DNA of 21,908 nt from a virus. The number at the start of each line of letters is the position of its first letter. Position 1 is the stretch's first letter. Positions 15,046 to 21,908 of the stretch are shown here, piece by piece. The notes under the pieces are model-generated. The model saw only the letters and a program-made list of their open reading frames with translations, was not told the origin of the DNA and ran no database searches. The DNA lies in IMG/VR virus record IMGVR_UViG_3300028844_001869, positions 1-21,908 of that record, one strand, 5' to 3'. Position numbers and translations under genes: made by a program.

Positions 15046-16576
15046 CGTATGCCACTTGGTATAGAACGTCTGCTAGATCTTTACCCTCAAGCGATCTGGC
15101 CTTAGCCTTCGCCCAAGACTGACCGGCGTCTCCACCCCAAAGAGCCCAAGCAACTCTACCGGCGCTAGGATAACCTTTCTCTCCCGGTCGGAAGCCTTCT
15201 GCCCTCTTGTCTACCTCATGCCGAGCGAAGAAGCTGTTCATCCTCTTGACCGTGTCGGCCGACAGGCTTTTGCCGTTGACGATGTCTCTGGCTCGCGCAA
15301 CGCCTACAGCAGTTCCTCCTCTGTTGTGTTCCTTGCGCCAATCAAGACCTTTCCTGGCCTCTGATCGCATGCCCTGAGAAGGCTTGAAGCTGTCTGCCTT
15401 GGTTTCAACCTGACCAGAGACCTCTTTCAGCTCGCCTTCCGGATCGGAGCTGAAGCCCATCATGATCCTGCTTTCTTGCAGCGTCAAAACGCCTTTGTCG
15501 TATGCCTCAACAGCCCGATCAAACTTCTTCTTTCTGACTCCCTCGAGAGCAGAGACGCCATCTAGGTTGAGCTTGAACTTCAATCCCTCTTCATAATTTG
15601 GAAGAAGCCAAGCCGACAAGCCGCCAACGAACTCTTGCATCGTTGGTATGACGGTGTCGGTGTAGAGCCTCTCTTTAGCCTGCTCTAGGTTGTTGAATGT
15701 GCTCGCGTCATTATCTACCAGAGGTAATGGCACACCAAGCGCCGACGAAACATATTTAGACATCTCTTTCATGGTGTTGATAAAGTCCATGTCCATGGGA
15801 GTCTTGCTCATCTCGACGAACTCGGCATCGTCGGCTAGCATTGGGATCTCACCGCTGTTTCGCTCCCCAGACATGGAAGACTTGAAGTATTCCCTCATCC
15901 TCTGAATCGCCTCTCCGCCCGGATATCCGCCTTTGAACCTTATCAAGCCGGAAGGTCTGGCGCTGTTCTTGAGCAGACTGTAGTTCCACGTGCTGCCGGC
16001 ATTGTGCGTGTCTACCGAGAGCGCAGCTGCCATCAGAGGCGATTGTCCTCTCCAATAGTTGTCTGGGTTGTAAGTCTTAACGAAAAAGACGCAAGACTCT
16101 CCTGTGATCGGGTCAACCTCGAAGTATTGCTCGTGCCTTCCTTTGACGTGGCAATAAGCCTTGGGCAAGCCTCTAGTTCCGGGCTTGACTTCCATGTCAA
16201 CTGGATTTAGAGGCCACAGCTCAACGTAATTGTCGTCTGGCGCTCCGACGCAGAAGCACTCACCGAACAACATCCTGTTCGTGATCATCTCGCCCAGCCA
16301 CTGCTCGTAAGACTGCCATGGGTTGGGCTGAGCCAATAGCTCTAGAACAGGATGCTCTTGCAAGACCTCTTCGTCCCTGCAGACCTCTAGAGGTATGTTC
16401 TTACAAGCCTCGACGACCTCCCTGATCGCACGATAGACCACGACATTGAGCTGATACCCTTCTCGGATATAGGTTCGTCGGTCTGAATTAGAAGACCAGC
16501 TAGCTGAAGAACTGAAGTAGAACGATTGCCCTGCAGGGTGCTCTTTCTTCTCTGGTCTGGTGTCAAAGGGCCACAT
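15038..16576 (-). CDS. Portal protein with extra C-terminal domain
   Basis: I place the start at the ATG at 16576 (512 residues). It overlaps the large terminase stop by one base (TGATG) and lies 7 bases after GGAG; the GTG just upstream is less well spaced. Residues 1-380 are a HK97-type portal: YQLNVVVYRAIREVVEACKN, EHPVLELLAQPNPWQSYEQW, NRMLFGECFC, NYWRGQSPLMAAALSVDTH, and the crown and stem region SALGVPLPLVDNDASTFNN. Residues about 396-505 are an added domain containing ARKGLDWRKEHNRGGTAVGV, FFARHEVDKRAEGF and GYPSAGRVAWALWGGDAG. I have seen this domain in other phage proteins near capsid genes, but I know of no function for it. The portal forms the dodecameric DNA gate of the head. Confidence 0.94.
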   Translation of the reverse strand: MWPFDTRPEKKEHPAGQSFYFSSSASWSSNSDRRTYIREGYQLNVVVYRAIREVVEACKNIPLEVCRDEEVLQEHPVLELLAQPNPWQSYEQWLGEMITNRMLFGECFCVGAPDDNYVELWPLNPVDMEVKPGTRGLPKAYCHVKGRHEQYFEVDPITGESCVFFVKTYNPDNYWRGQSPLMAAALSVDTHNAGSTWNYSLLKNSARPSGLIRFKGGYPGGEAIQRMREYFKSSMSGERNSGEIPMLADDAEFVEMSKTPMDMDFINTMKEMSKYVSSALGVPLPLVDNDASTFNNLEQAKERLYTDTVIPTMQEFVGGLSAWLLPNYEEGLKFKLNLDGVSALEGVRKKKFDRAVEAYDKGVLTLQESRIMMGFSSDPEGELKEVSGQVETKADSFKPSQGMRSEARKGLDWRKEHNRGGTAVGVARARDIVNGKSLSADTVKRMNSFFARHEVDKRAEGFRPGEKGYPSAGRVAWALWGGDAGQSWAKAKARSLEGKDLADVLYQVAYGD

Positions 16577-17796
16577 CACAACACTCCGAATATATTCTCT
16601 ATTGATCCACCGACCATAGGCTGCACTGCGTAACGCAGAGCGTCGATGTAATGATTATTCGCGTCGACCATCTTCGGCAATATGTCGCCGGACAGACGAT
16701 CCTGCTTGTAAGAGTAGAGCCTGAACTCTCTGGCAGTCTCAGAGCAGTCAGGGTGTATGATCACCCGGTCCATAGACTTGATGAAAGATACACCATCCTC
16801 TACGCTGCCCGGCCACTTCTTGACTGACCTTATGCTTGGTATGCCGTGCCGTTGCAGGTAGCTTATGGACTCTGGCCTAGCACTGTCTGCCCTAACAGTG
16901 TGCATCGCTATCGTTGGCATTCGGCTCGTGACGAACGAGGCAGTGTCATCCAGCTCTAGGGCGACCCTGCCAGCCTCTCTCCTGATGTACAGGCGTTCGT
17001 CTTTTATGTAGCACTCAACTGCTGCTGTGGGGTCTTGAGCAAAGCCAAAGTCTAGGCCGAAGTATGGCCCGTCCCAATGGGACTGCGGCTCAAACTCTTG
17101 CACCTCGAACTTGCTTGAGAACACCTGAGCGTCGCTGTTCTGAAGGTAGTCGCCTTCCCAGATGTGCGCATACGTATTTGCGTCTAGCCTTCCCATCTCC
17201 CTAGTTCTTAGCATCTCCAGGCCTTCAGGGAAGAATGGGTTGTCGCTCCAGTTCAACCCAGCTATTAGAGCTGATTCAGGAGGCTTTCGCCTGAACCTCT
17301 TGTCAACAGGACTGCTTTCTCTCCTAGGATTCCATATAGCCCAAAGCTCAGACTTTGGTTGCCTGAAGACGGTTGCCTCTAGAGCAAGCCAAGACTCTTC
17401 AGGAACGTCTTCTGCCTCTTCGACTATGGTCAGATCGATGCCAGCCAAAGACTTGATTGAGCTAGAGTTGTGCCTCAGACCTCGGAACACAAACTCTGTG
17501 CCATTCCTCCCGCGCAAGTAGTCAACGCCTACTTCATAGTGCGCCTCTAGCCAAGGAATGTTGCTGATGACATCCTTGACCTCTCTGTGGAAGCTGTCTT
17601 TGATTGAGACCTGAAGCTCCCTAGTGCAAAGGATCCTGAGAGGCTCTGCATAGCCCCACACAGCTGCAATCAGCGCTGCCGTCTGAGACTTGCCTGAGCC
17701 ACGGCCTCCGTAAGATGCCCTGTACTGAACAGAGCCTCTTGCTGGGCCATACACATCGACCAGCTTTTCGGGTATCTCAACCTTTGCGCTTTGCAT
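16576..17796 (-). CDS. terL: Large terminase, ATPase and nuclease
   Basis: This 406-residue packaging motor protein resembles the PBSX-type terminase group. The Walker A motif is GGRGSGKS at residues 30-37. Walker B and the catalytic glutamate are in DLTIVEEAED (121-130). A coupling-like motif region follows with LWAIWNP. The C-terminal RNase H-like nuclease has candidate metal-binding Asp residues D249 (GLDFGFAQDPTA), D304 (VRADSARPESI) and D385 (NHYIDALRYAV). The length is normal and nothing is missing. The ATG lies 20 bases inside the small terminase gene, so the two are co-translated. The protein docks on the portal, pumps DNA and cuts the concatemer. Confidence 0.97.
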   Translation of the reverse strand: MQSAKVEIPEKLVDVYGPARGSVQYRASYGGRGSGKSQTAALIAAVWGYAEPLRILCTRELQVSIKDSFHREVKDVISNIPWLEAHYEVGVDYLRGRNGTEFVFRGLRHNSSSIKSLAGIDLTIVEEAEDVPEESWLALEATVFRQPKSELWAIWNPRRESSPVDKRFRRKPPESALIAGLNWSDNPFFPEGLEMLRTREMGRLDANTYAHIWEGDYLQNSDAQVFSSKFEVQEFEPQSHWDGPYFGLDFGFAQDPTAAVECYIKDERLYIRREAGRVALELDDTASFVTSRMPTIAMHTVRADSARPESISYLQRHGIPSIRSVKKWPGSVEDGVSFIKSMDRVIIHPDCSETAREFRLYSYKQDRLSGDILPKMVDANNHYIDALRYAVQPMVGGSIENIFGVL

Positions 17797-18100
17797 CTGC
17801 TGCCTGTATTACTATGGTCGTCGGTTGAAGAGTGCCGTCCGAAGATGAGTGATCCATAGACTGTTGAGGCTTGCCGTAACCTCTATCCAGAAGAGCGTTT
17901 GCAGCGGTGATCCTAGCCGTGTCGCTAGGAGAGTTCATGCAAACATCTATGAGAGTCTTGAGGGCATCCATCGTGTGAGAGCGAGCGAGCTCAGACAGCT
18001 TGATCGCAGATTCACGCGTCTTCGTCGTTGGGGAGCCGGGCTTGCGACCTGCGCCCTTCCTGGCCCCTCCCCTTCCGCTCTTCTTAGGTCCGTCTGGCAT
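17777..18100 (-). CDS. Small terminase subunit
   Basis: This 107-residue protein lies immediately upstream of the large terminase gene and overlaps it by 20 bases. It has a very basic, Gly-rich N-terminus (GGARKGAGRKPGSPTTK), an AT-hook-like pattern common in small terminases and related DNA-binding phage proteins. A helical section follows (AIKLSELARSHTMDALKTL and ARITAANALLDRGYGKP), matching the repeat-like helix-turn ending of such proteins (A--ALLDRGYGKP). It ends in a polar, basic tail. It would recognise the packaging site and load the large subunit. The ATG is preceded by AGGAT. The exact DNA target is not visible. Confidence 0.88.
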   Translation of the reverse strand: MPDGPKKSGRGGARKGAGRKPGSPTTKTRESAIKLSELARSHTMDALKTLIDVCMNSPSDTARITAANALLDRGYGKPQQSMDHSSSDGTLQPTTIVIQAADAKRKG

Positions 18101-18168
18101 TGAATCCTATCTTTGATTTAAGGTTCAGGCAGATTGGATTATCTTGTAAAAAAGAAGTAAAAGAAAGC

Positions 18169-18417
18169 TCATTGTTTCGTCTGGGTTCCAAGTTCTAAAT
18201 TATCTCTGGTTTCAGCAACTCTATAGCTTCTTTCTCTTTCTCTCTTATCAACTACAACGAAGAAGAAGAGGTAAATAAGCGTCCCAAGAGTAACCAGAAC
18301 AAGCGATAATTTAGAACTTGGAACCCAGACGATCCCTTGGTTTTCTTGCCTTCCTCTCTTTTTCTTGCGAAAACGACGATAAATCTTTCCGCATAATCCA
18401 GGTTCCAAAGGCTGCAA
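18169..18417 (-). CDS. Doubtful small membrane protein ORF
   Basis: This is an 82-residue ORF starting with TTG at 18417, without a clear ribosome site. It begins 3 bases after the end of the nuclease stop codon. The product is basic at the N-terminus (IYRRFRKKKRGRQ), has one strong hydrophobic segment (KLSLVLVTLGTLIYLFFFVVV), and a highly charged C-terminal part (DKRERERSYRVAETRD). This looks like a single-span inner membrane protein. However, both arms of the inverted repeat lie inside it and encode SSKLS and NLELG regions, so the coding signal may be accidental. If real it could be a small lysis- or exclusion-type membrane protein, but I make no functional claim. Confidence 0.3.
   Translation of the reverse strand: MQPLEPGLCGKIYRRFRKKKRGRQENQGIVWVPSSKLSLVLVTLGTLIYLFFFVVVDKRERERSYRVAETRDNLELGTQTKQ
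18177..18332. repeat. Long inverted repeat upstream of the terminase genes
   Basis: The arms 18177-18204 and 18305-18332 are perfect reverse complements over 28 bases; the left arm begins TCGTCTGGGTTCCAAGTTCT. Pairing continues inward with only two mismatches and one wobble to 18212/18297, giving 33 complementary positions of 36. The arms are separated by about 84-100 bases of purine/pyrimidine-skewed sequence. No T-run follows the right kind of stem, so this is not an ordinary terminator. Confidence 0.95.
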
Positions 18418-18419
18418 TG

Positions 18420-18851
18420 TCAGGATGAGAACGGGTCAAAGGTGTCTTTAGCCTCTTCCCACATCGAGAGGCTGTATCTAGACTGGTTTTCTATCTTTAT
18501 CGTTCCATCTTCTTCTTTCCTAGACTCTTGAACCCACATCGACTGCATACTTCGCCAATCAAATGTGATGATGGTTTTGGTGCCCTTGATCCCGGCCAAG
18601 AAGAAGCTTCTGCCGCCAGCATCATTAATCTTCCTAGAGAACATCCTTTGAGCGCTCTGCGCCTTGACGTACAGCTCGCCTTTAGATATTTCTGCCAACT
18701 TGAGCTCTATGAATACCGAGCTAGGCCCATTGACAAGCACCAAGTCAGAAGCGCCGACTGTGCCTCCAGACTTGTTTTCTATCCAGACGATTTCGCCCCA
18801 TGCCTTACGCTTGATCCAAGCTCTGACATCTGCCTCTGTTTTAAATTTCAT
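18420..18851 (-). CDS. Small PD-(D/E)XK-type nuclease
   Basis: This is a 143-residue protein. The frame is open to 18926, but the ATG at 18851 has a GAGGGTG ribosome site and starts the conserved part, while the upstream 25 residues are Arg/Gly-rich and unlikely. Motifs are GGTVGASDLVLVNGPSSVFI with D36, then IELKLAEISKGEL with E49 and K51, and VKAQSAQRMFSRKINDAGG with Q65. This order (G-SDL, then F-E-K, then Q) is that of VRR-NUC and Holliday-junction-resolvase-like nucleases found near phage primase/helicase genes. It could resolve recombination or replication intermediates before packaging, or trim DNA ends. The exact family is not certain. Confidence 0.78.
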   Translation of the reverse strand: MKFKTEADVRAWIKRKAWGEIVWIENKSGGTVGASDLVLVNGPSSVFIELKLAEISKGELYVKAQSAQRMFSRKINDAGGRSFFLAGIKGTKTIITFDWRSMQSMWVQESRKEEDGTIKIENQSRYSLSMWEEAKDTFDPFSS

Positions 18852-18971
18852 TCGTTCACCCTCATAATTCCCTCGTCGCCTCTGTTTCCCGGTTTCCAGC
18901 GACGAGGGTCGGCCTTGCGACCTCAACCAGATTTCGTGGCGCTGGGGGCGCCTTCTCTGGCTGTTCTTTAT

Positions 18972-21191
18972 TTACATTTCGCTTTCGCTTATCTCGGAAG
19001 GCTTGACAATGAATTCACGTATGCAGTTCATTGGTTCTTTCGACCTCTGAGCAGCGTCCCAAGCTTGATCATTCAGCAGTGCATACTGAAGCCTCCCATG
19101 AGCCTTGACCCTCTGAGGCCAAGAGTTTATGCCTGAGTCTGTCATCGCCCTTCTTATCTCGTAGTCGCTGTCGAATACCCTTCCTTGAACTGAGTTCCTT
19201 ACCCAAGCAATGATGTCTTTCATTAGCAGAGCAGCGGCCTCTTTCTTATCCTTCAGCTGCTCTGCCAAAGCAGCGGCCTCCGCCTGAGCCTCAGACCTTG
19301 ATCCTTCGATGAGCTCTTTCTTGCGCTCAGTCATTGGCGCTCGTTCTGCAGGATTCACATATTCTCCATACTTGTTGGCCCATTGCTTGACGATCGAAAG
19401 ACCACCGCTCTGAAGCCATCTCCGCAGTGCAACGAACTTCTCTTTCGGCCAAGCGACTTCAGTCACTTCAGGATAAAACCAACGCCTGTCATCATTCTCC
19501 ATCTTGAGCGCTCGCATTGAGTTTGAGCAAGCCAGCACATGGCACCAGTTGTCTATCACATACTGACGCATATATTTCTGATTCACCGTGACGTCTTGGT
19601 CTGTTATGACGCTCTTGAGAGCATTGTAAGCCTTCCACGAAGAGCCAGAGTAGATCTCATTGACGATCGCGAGACGCTTATGAGCTACCCAGTCGTTGAA
19701 CGCAGACGTTATGTCATTCTCTCCTGGGAACCCGACATTCTGTATACCGACAAGAGGCGCAAGGATGGACGCTCCGAGCGTAGTTTTCCCAATGCCCTGC
19801 CTTTCGCTCACCAGCAGAAGGCCATATGCCATGCGCGTCTCGGGCTTTGCTATGATCGTTGCGCACCACTTGAGAACCTCTTTGAGCTCTTTTTCGTTCA
19901 CGAACATGTATTGCATGAACTCTAAGAACGGCGTGGCGTCGCCTGCGGTCTGCTTGATGTTGGAGGGGACGTGCAGGTTGATTGCATTAGCACCTCTGTA
20001 GTCAACCAGAAGGCCAGAGTAGTCTGGTCTGTAGCAGACCTTTGCAGAGCGGCCTTTGTAGCTCTTTGTTATCAGCCTTGACGTGTCGCTGGCGTGGCTA
20101 AACGCAGCGACCATTTTGTTCATCACAGCCTCAGAGCGAATGATCTCCGGCATTTCTGTGCAAACGAAAGCGTCAGCCTCTTCCACATACGCCCACATCT
20201 GCTTGAAGCTGTCTCTCAGAACCGTTGTCGGACGACCTTTGCCGGTAGAGCTTGGAATGAGGTCTGTTGCCCATGTCGCCGGGTTCATCAGAGACCGCAT
20301 AGAAGGTCCGACGTAAAAGTCAACGCCGTCTAGCTCTTTGAACATCTCTTTCGGAAATTTATCCGCAAGGTCAAAGCTCGGAGGAAAGCGGTCATTAAAC
20401 TCAATGGAGAAAGTAGTGACCTTGAGCGCCTTTGAGATGGATGTTATTGAAGAGCGACCGGCCTCATCATTGTCTGAGACGATGTAGGCTCGTTCTACGC
20501 CTTGCTTCATCAGAACCTTCCAGTCAGTCCGGTTTGGATTCATCGCGCCACCGATCCAACCGACGTGCGCAGCGCCAGAAAGCTCATCGCCCCAAGGGTG
20601 CGCCTTACGAGCCTCTGTTGCGATGCGAGACTTGCCCTGCGTCAGCCATTGGCAATAAGCCGCTGCCTTTGCGCCTTCGTGAATGAAGACAACCTTGTTG
20701 TCCTTGAGCTGCTCTAATCCCCACAATGGCAGCTCACCATCAGGCTCGCACATCCTCCACTTCTCGTCGTCCCAATAGGTCCAAGGCACATAATTCTTGG
20801 TCACCGCTCCATCGCTTGAAGTATTGTCGATCCTAACCTGAATCATCAATATCTGCTTTCCGTCTGCGGTCCGGAACTCAAATATGTTCTCTGGCTCCGA
20901 AGACTTGATCATCGGAGGAGGATTGATGATGCGGTTTATGCGCTTGATCTTTGGGAAGTCGATGCTGTCCCAAACTGACGCTATCAGCGCTTGCTCTGCC
21001 TCGGTTGGAGAGTGCTCAAGAGAAGAGCAGCTTATCTCTCCATCTTTGCCAAAGCGAATGACCGCTATATCCTTCCAATAGTTTCCGGCTGTCTCTCGGA
21101 CAACAGCAGTTTTTATTGACCTAGGCTCTGCCCCAACCCTGTTCAAATAGTCCCTGACTGCCGGTATTTCATCGAGCGAGCTAATCTTCAT
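18972..21191 (-). CDS. TOPRIM primase / SF3-type helicase
   Basis: This 739-residue replication protein shares ATGA with the end of the polymerase gene. A TOPRIM domain lies at about 160-265, with VVFIHEGAKAA (E172) and AYIVSDNDEAGRSS (D240, D242). An AAA+ helicase domain like those of DUF5906/D5-type phage proteins follows, with Walker A SERQGIGKTT (462-471), Walker B RLAIVNE ending at E512, a polar sensor LACSNS with N557, and an Arg pair in DDRRW (569-570). Residues 630-665 form a coiled coil (SEAQAEAAALAEQLKDKKEA). I see no N-terminal Cys/His zinc-ribbon, which many TOPRIM primases have. The protein likely primes and unwinds at the fork for the adjacent DNA polymerase. Confidence 0.9.
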   Translation of the reverse strand: MKISSLDEIPAVRDYLNRVGAEPRSIKTAVVRETAGNYWKDIAVIRFGKDGEISCSSLEHSPTEAEQALIASVWDSIDFPKIKRINRIINPPPMIKSSEPENIFEFRTADGKQILMIQVRIDNTSSDGAVTKNYVPWTYWDDEKWRMCEPDGELPLWGLEQLKDNKVVFIHEGAKAAAYCQWLTQGKSRIATEARKAHPWGDELSGAAHVGWIGGAMNPNRTDWKVLMKQGVERAYIVSDNDEAGRSSITSISKALKVTTFSIEFNDRFPPSFDLADKFPKEMFKELDGVDFYVGPSMRSLMNPATWATDLIPSSTGKGRPTTVLRDSFKQMWAYVEEADAFVCTEMPEIIRSEAVMNKMVAAFSHASDTSRLITKSYKGRSAKVCYRPDYSGLLVDYRGANAINLHVPSNIKQTAGDATPFLEFMQYMFVNEKELKEVLKWCATIIAKPETRMAYGLLLVSERQGIGKTTLGASILAPLVGIQNVGFPGENDITSAFNDWVAHKRLAIVNEIYSGSSWKAYNALKSVITDQDVTVNQKYMRQYVIDNWCHVLACSNSMRALKMENDDRRWFYPEVTEVAWPKEKFVALRRWLQSGGLSIVKQWANKYGEYVNPAERAPMTERKKELIEGSRSEAQAEAAALAEQLKDKKEAAALLMKDIIAWVRNSVQGRVFDSDYEIRRAMTDSGINSWPQRVKAHGRLQYALLNDQAWDAAQRSKEPMNCIREFIVKPSEISESEM

Positions 21192-21908
21192 TTGCTCATA
21201 TCTCCTAGATATCTGATTTGATCTATTGCGACCATCTTGAAGTCAGAGCTTCCTCTGACCTTGCCCTTGATCGCGTATAGGCACTTGTTTGCTCTTCCAC
21301 GGTCAACGATCTCTCGTCCAATTCCATCATACTTGAACCGATTAACCTTGCCGAATATCGAGCCTGTGTCGTCTACGAGCTGCAGATTCAGAGAGTTCAC
21401 CTTCCCGTCGGTGATCTCATAGCCCCTTTTCTGCACGTTGATTGCTTCATTTTCGTCTCGTGGATTGATCTTCCCTAGAGTGCAAAACAGAAGAACAGAA
21501 TACTGTTCGCTGCGAACCTCGATCGAGCTTATCTCTGTTGGAGGTGTGTAGATGCTCCTCTCGGCAGGATCTGGCATTATGTCGTTGACCTTGTCTCTGA
21601 TCGGCCATAGGCTATCGATGTTCGTCTTGGGGTCTGCCAAGAGCTTTTGAGCCCTTGACGGCATCGGCTCTCCTCTTGCACGAGCGCCGATGATTTGATT
21701 GGCCAATTTTGGCCCTATCCCGACGACATTGTGCAAGGGTCCCACCAAGACCCTCTTGCCACCCTTAGATCCGATTTCCCATCTGTCTGTCGAGATTTCA
21801 CCTTCAACTGGCAGGTAGTCGTAACCTTCTGCCTTCATCTCCCTCAATATCTGGATCTGTCGCATAGGATCCTTTTCATGGGTGAGCGTCGCCGCAGCAA
21901 ATTCAAAA
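21188..21908 (-). CDS. DNA polymerase III alpha-like polymerase, C-terminal part only
   Basis: The frame is open to the right edge of the window; 239 residues are visible, and the gene begins outside. An internal ATG at 21865 can be mistaken for the start, but the in-frame upstream codons read FEFAAATLTHEKDP. Joined to MRQIQILREMKAEGYDYLP, these match the end of the polymerase core of bacterial DnaE (AA-LT-EK--------E-----G---LP). A helix-hairpin-helix follows (VVGIGPKLANQIIGARARG). An OB-fold-like segment comes next (GKVNSLNLQLVDDTGSIFGK), and the protein ends in FKMVAIDQIRYLGDMSK. The polymerase active-site Asp residues would lie upstream, outside the window. It is the first visible gene of the replication operon and is coupled to the primase-helicase by a 4-base overlap. 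Confidence 0.85.
   Translation of the reverse strand, partial: FEFAAATLTHEKDPMRQIQILREMKAEGYDYLPVEGEISTDRWEIGSKGGKRVLVGPLHNVVGIGPKLANQIIGARARGEPMPSRAQKLLADPKTNIDSLWPIRDKVNDIMPDPAERSIYTPPTEISSIEVRSEQYSVLLFCTLGKINPRDENEAINVQKRGYEITDGKVNSLNLQLVDDTGSIFGKVNRFKYDGIGREIVDRGRANKCLYAIKGKVRGSSDFKMVAIDQIRYLGDMSK

Larger units (their letters stand above)
18101..18419 (-). other. AT-rich interval between replication and packaging modules
   Basis: These 319 bases hold no convincingly coded gene. They contain the long inverted repeat at 18177-18332 and an uncertain TTG-initiated ORF (18169-18417). On the minus strand there is a purine-rich run (GAGAGAAAGAGAAAGAAG, near 18229-18246). A GATAAT -10-like hexamer lies about 40 bases before terS, but its -35 partner is poor, so I do not call a promoter. 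The interval just upstream of the small terminase gene is a usual place for a cos or pac site, but none can be proven here. Confidence 0.6.

Noticed and set aside
18852-18926. N-terminal extension of the PD-(D/E)XK nuclease
   Set aside because: The extension is Arg/Gly-rich and unlike the family; the ATG at 18851 has a clear GAGGGTG site.
18939-18953. Short hairpin GGCGC-CCCCA-GCGCC between primase and nuclease genes
   Set aside because: It has only 5 pairs and no U-run after it on the minus strand, so it is not a convincing terminator.
18528-19136. 202-codon ORF on the plus strand
   Set aside because: It is opposite the nuclease and the end of the primase-helicase, both with clear motifs. 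Its product has no domain-like features and is a shadow frame.
1-21908. tRNA or rRNA genes, integrase, attachment sites
   Set aside because: I saw no cloverleaf-like sequence, recombinase or duplicated core site in this window.

Overview
The window is a stretch of a tailed double-stranded DNA phage genome or prophage (Caudoviricetes, siphovirus-like). It has a HK97-type head and a long-tail module with a tape measure protein and a lambda-like frameshifted tail assembly chaperone. Every supported gene lies on the minus strand, so transcription runs from high to low coordinates. Genes are packed with 1-, 4- or 8-base overlaps. Base composition is moderate, and no bacterial chromosomal gene, integrase, lysis cassette, tRNA or CRISPR array is visible. 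The host cannot be read from the sequence. The style of the tail and replication genes resembles phages of marine and other Gram-negative Proteobacteria, but that is a guess.

Layout in transcription order. (1) Replication, 21908-18420: the C-terminal end of a DNA polymerase III alpha-like polymerase entering from the right edge, a TOPRIM primase/SF3-type helicase, and a small PD-(D/E)XK nuclease. (2) A 319-bp AT-rich interval (18419-18101) with an almost perfect long inverted repeat and one doubtful small membrane-protein ORF. (3) Packaging and head, 18100-10689: small and large terminase, a portal with an extra C-terminal domain, a MuF protein carrying a C-terminal HEXXH metallopeptidase-like domain, a very acidic 68-residue protein, prohead protease, major capsid protein and a decoration-like protein, closed by an intrinsic terminator. 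(4) Connector, 10640-7804: a virion protein split across two frames, two small proteins, gp6-like connector, head-tail adaptor, HK97-gp10 family protein and tail terminator. (5) Tail, 7799-1: major tail protein, chaperone with a GGGAAAG slippery site giving a 188-residue fusion, tape measure protein, distal tail protein, Cys-rich tail tip protein, a small virion protein and a repeat-rich tail fibre leaving the left edge.

Together these genes copy the genome, package it through the portal, build and mature the capsid, and assemble a long flexible tail ending in a fibre. The least ordinary elements are the MuF-metallopeptidase fusion with its acidic neighbour (a possible injected effector and inhibitor pair), the lambda-type frameshift, the frame-disrupted virion gene, the portal C-terminal extension and the inverted repeat upstream of the terminase genes.
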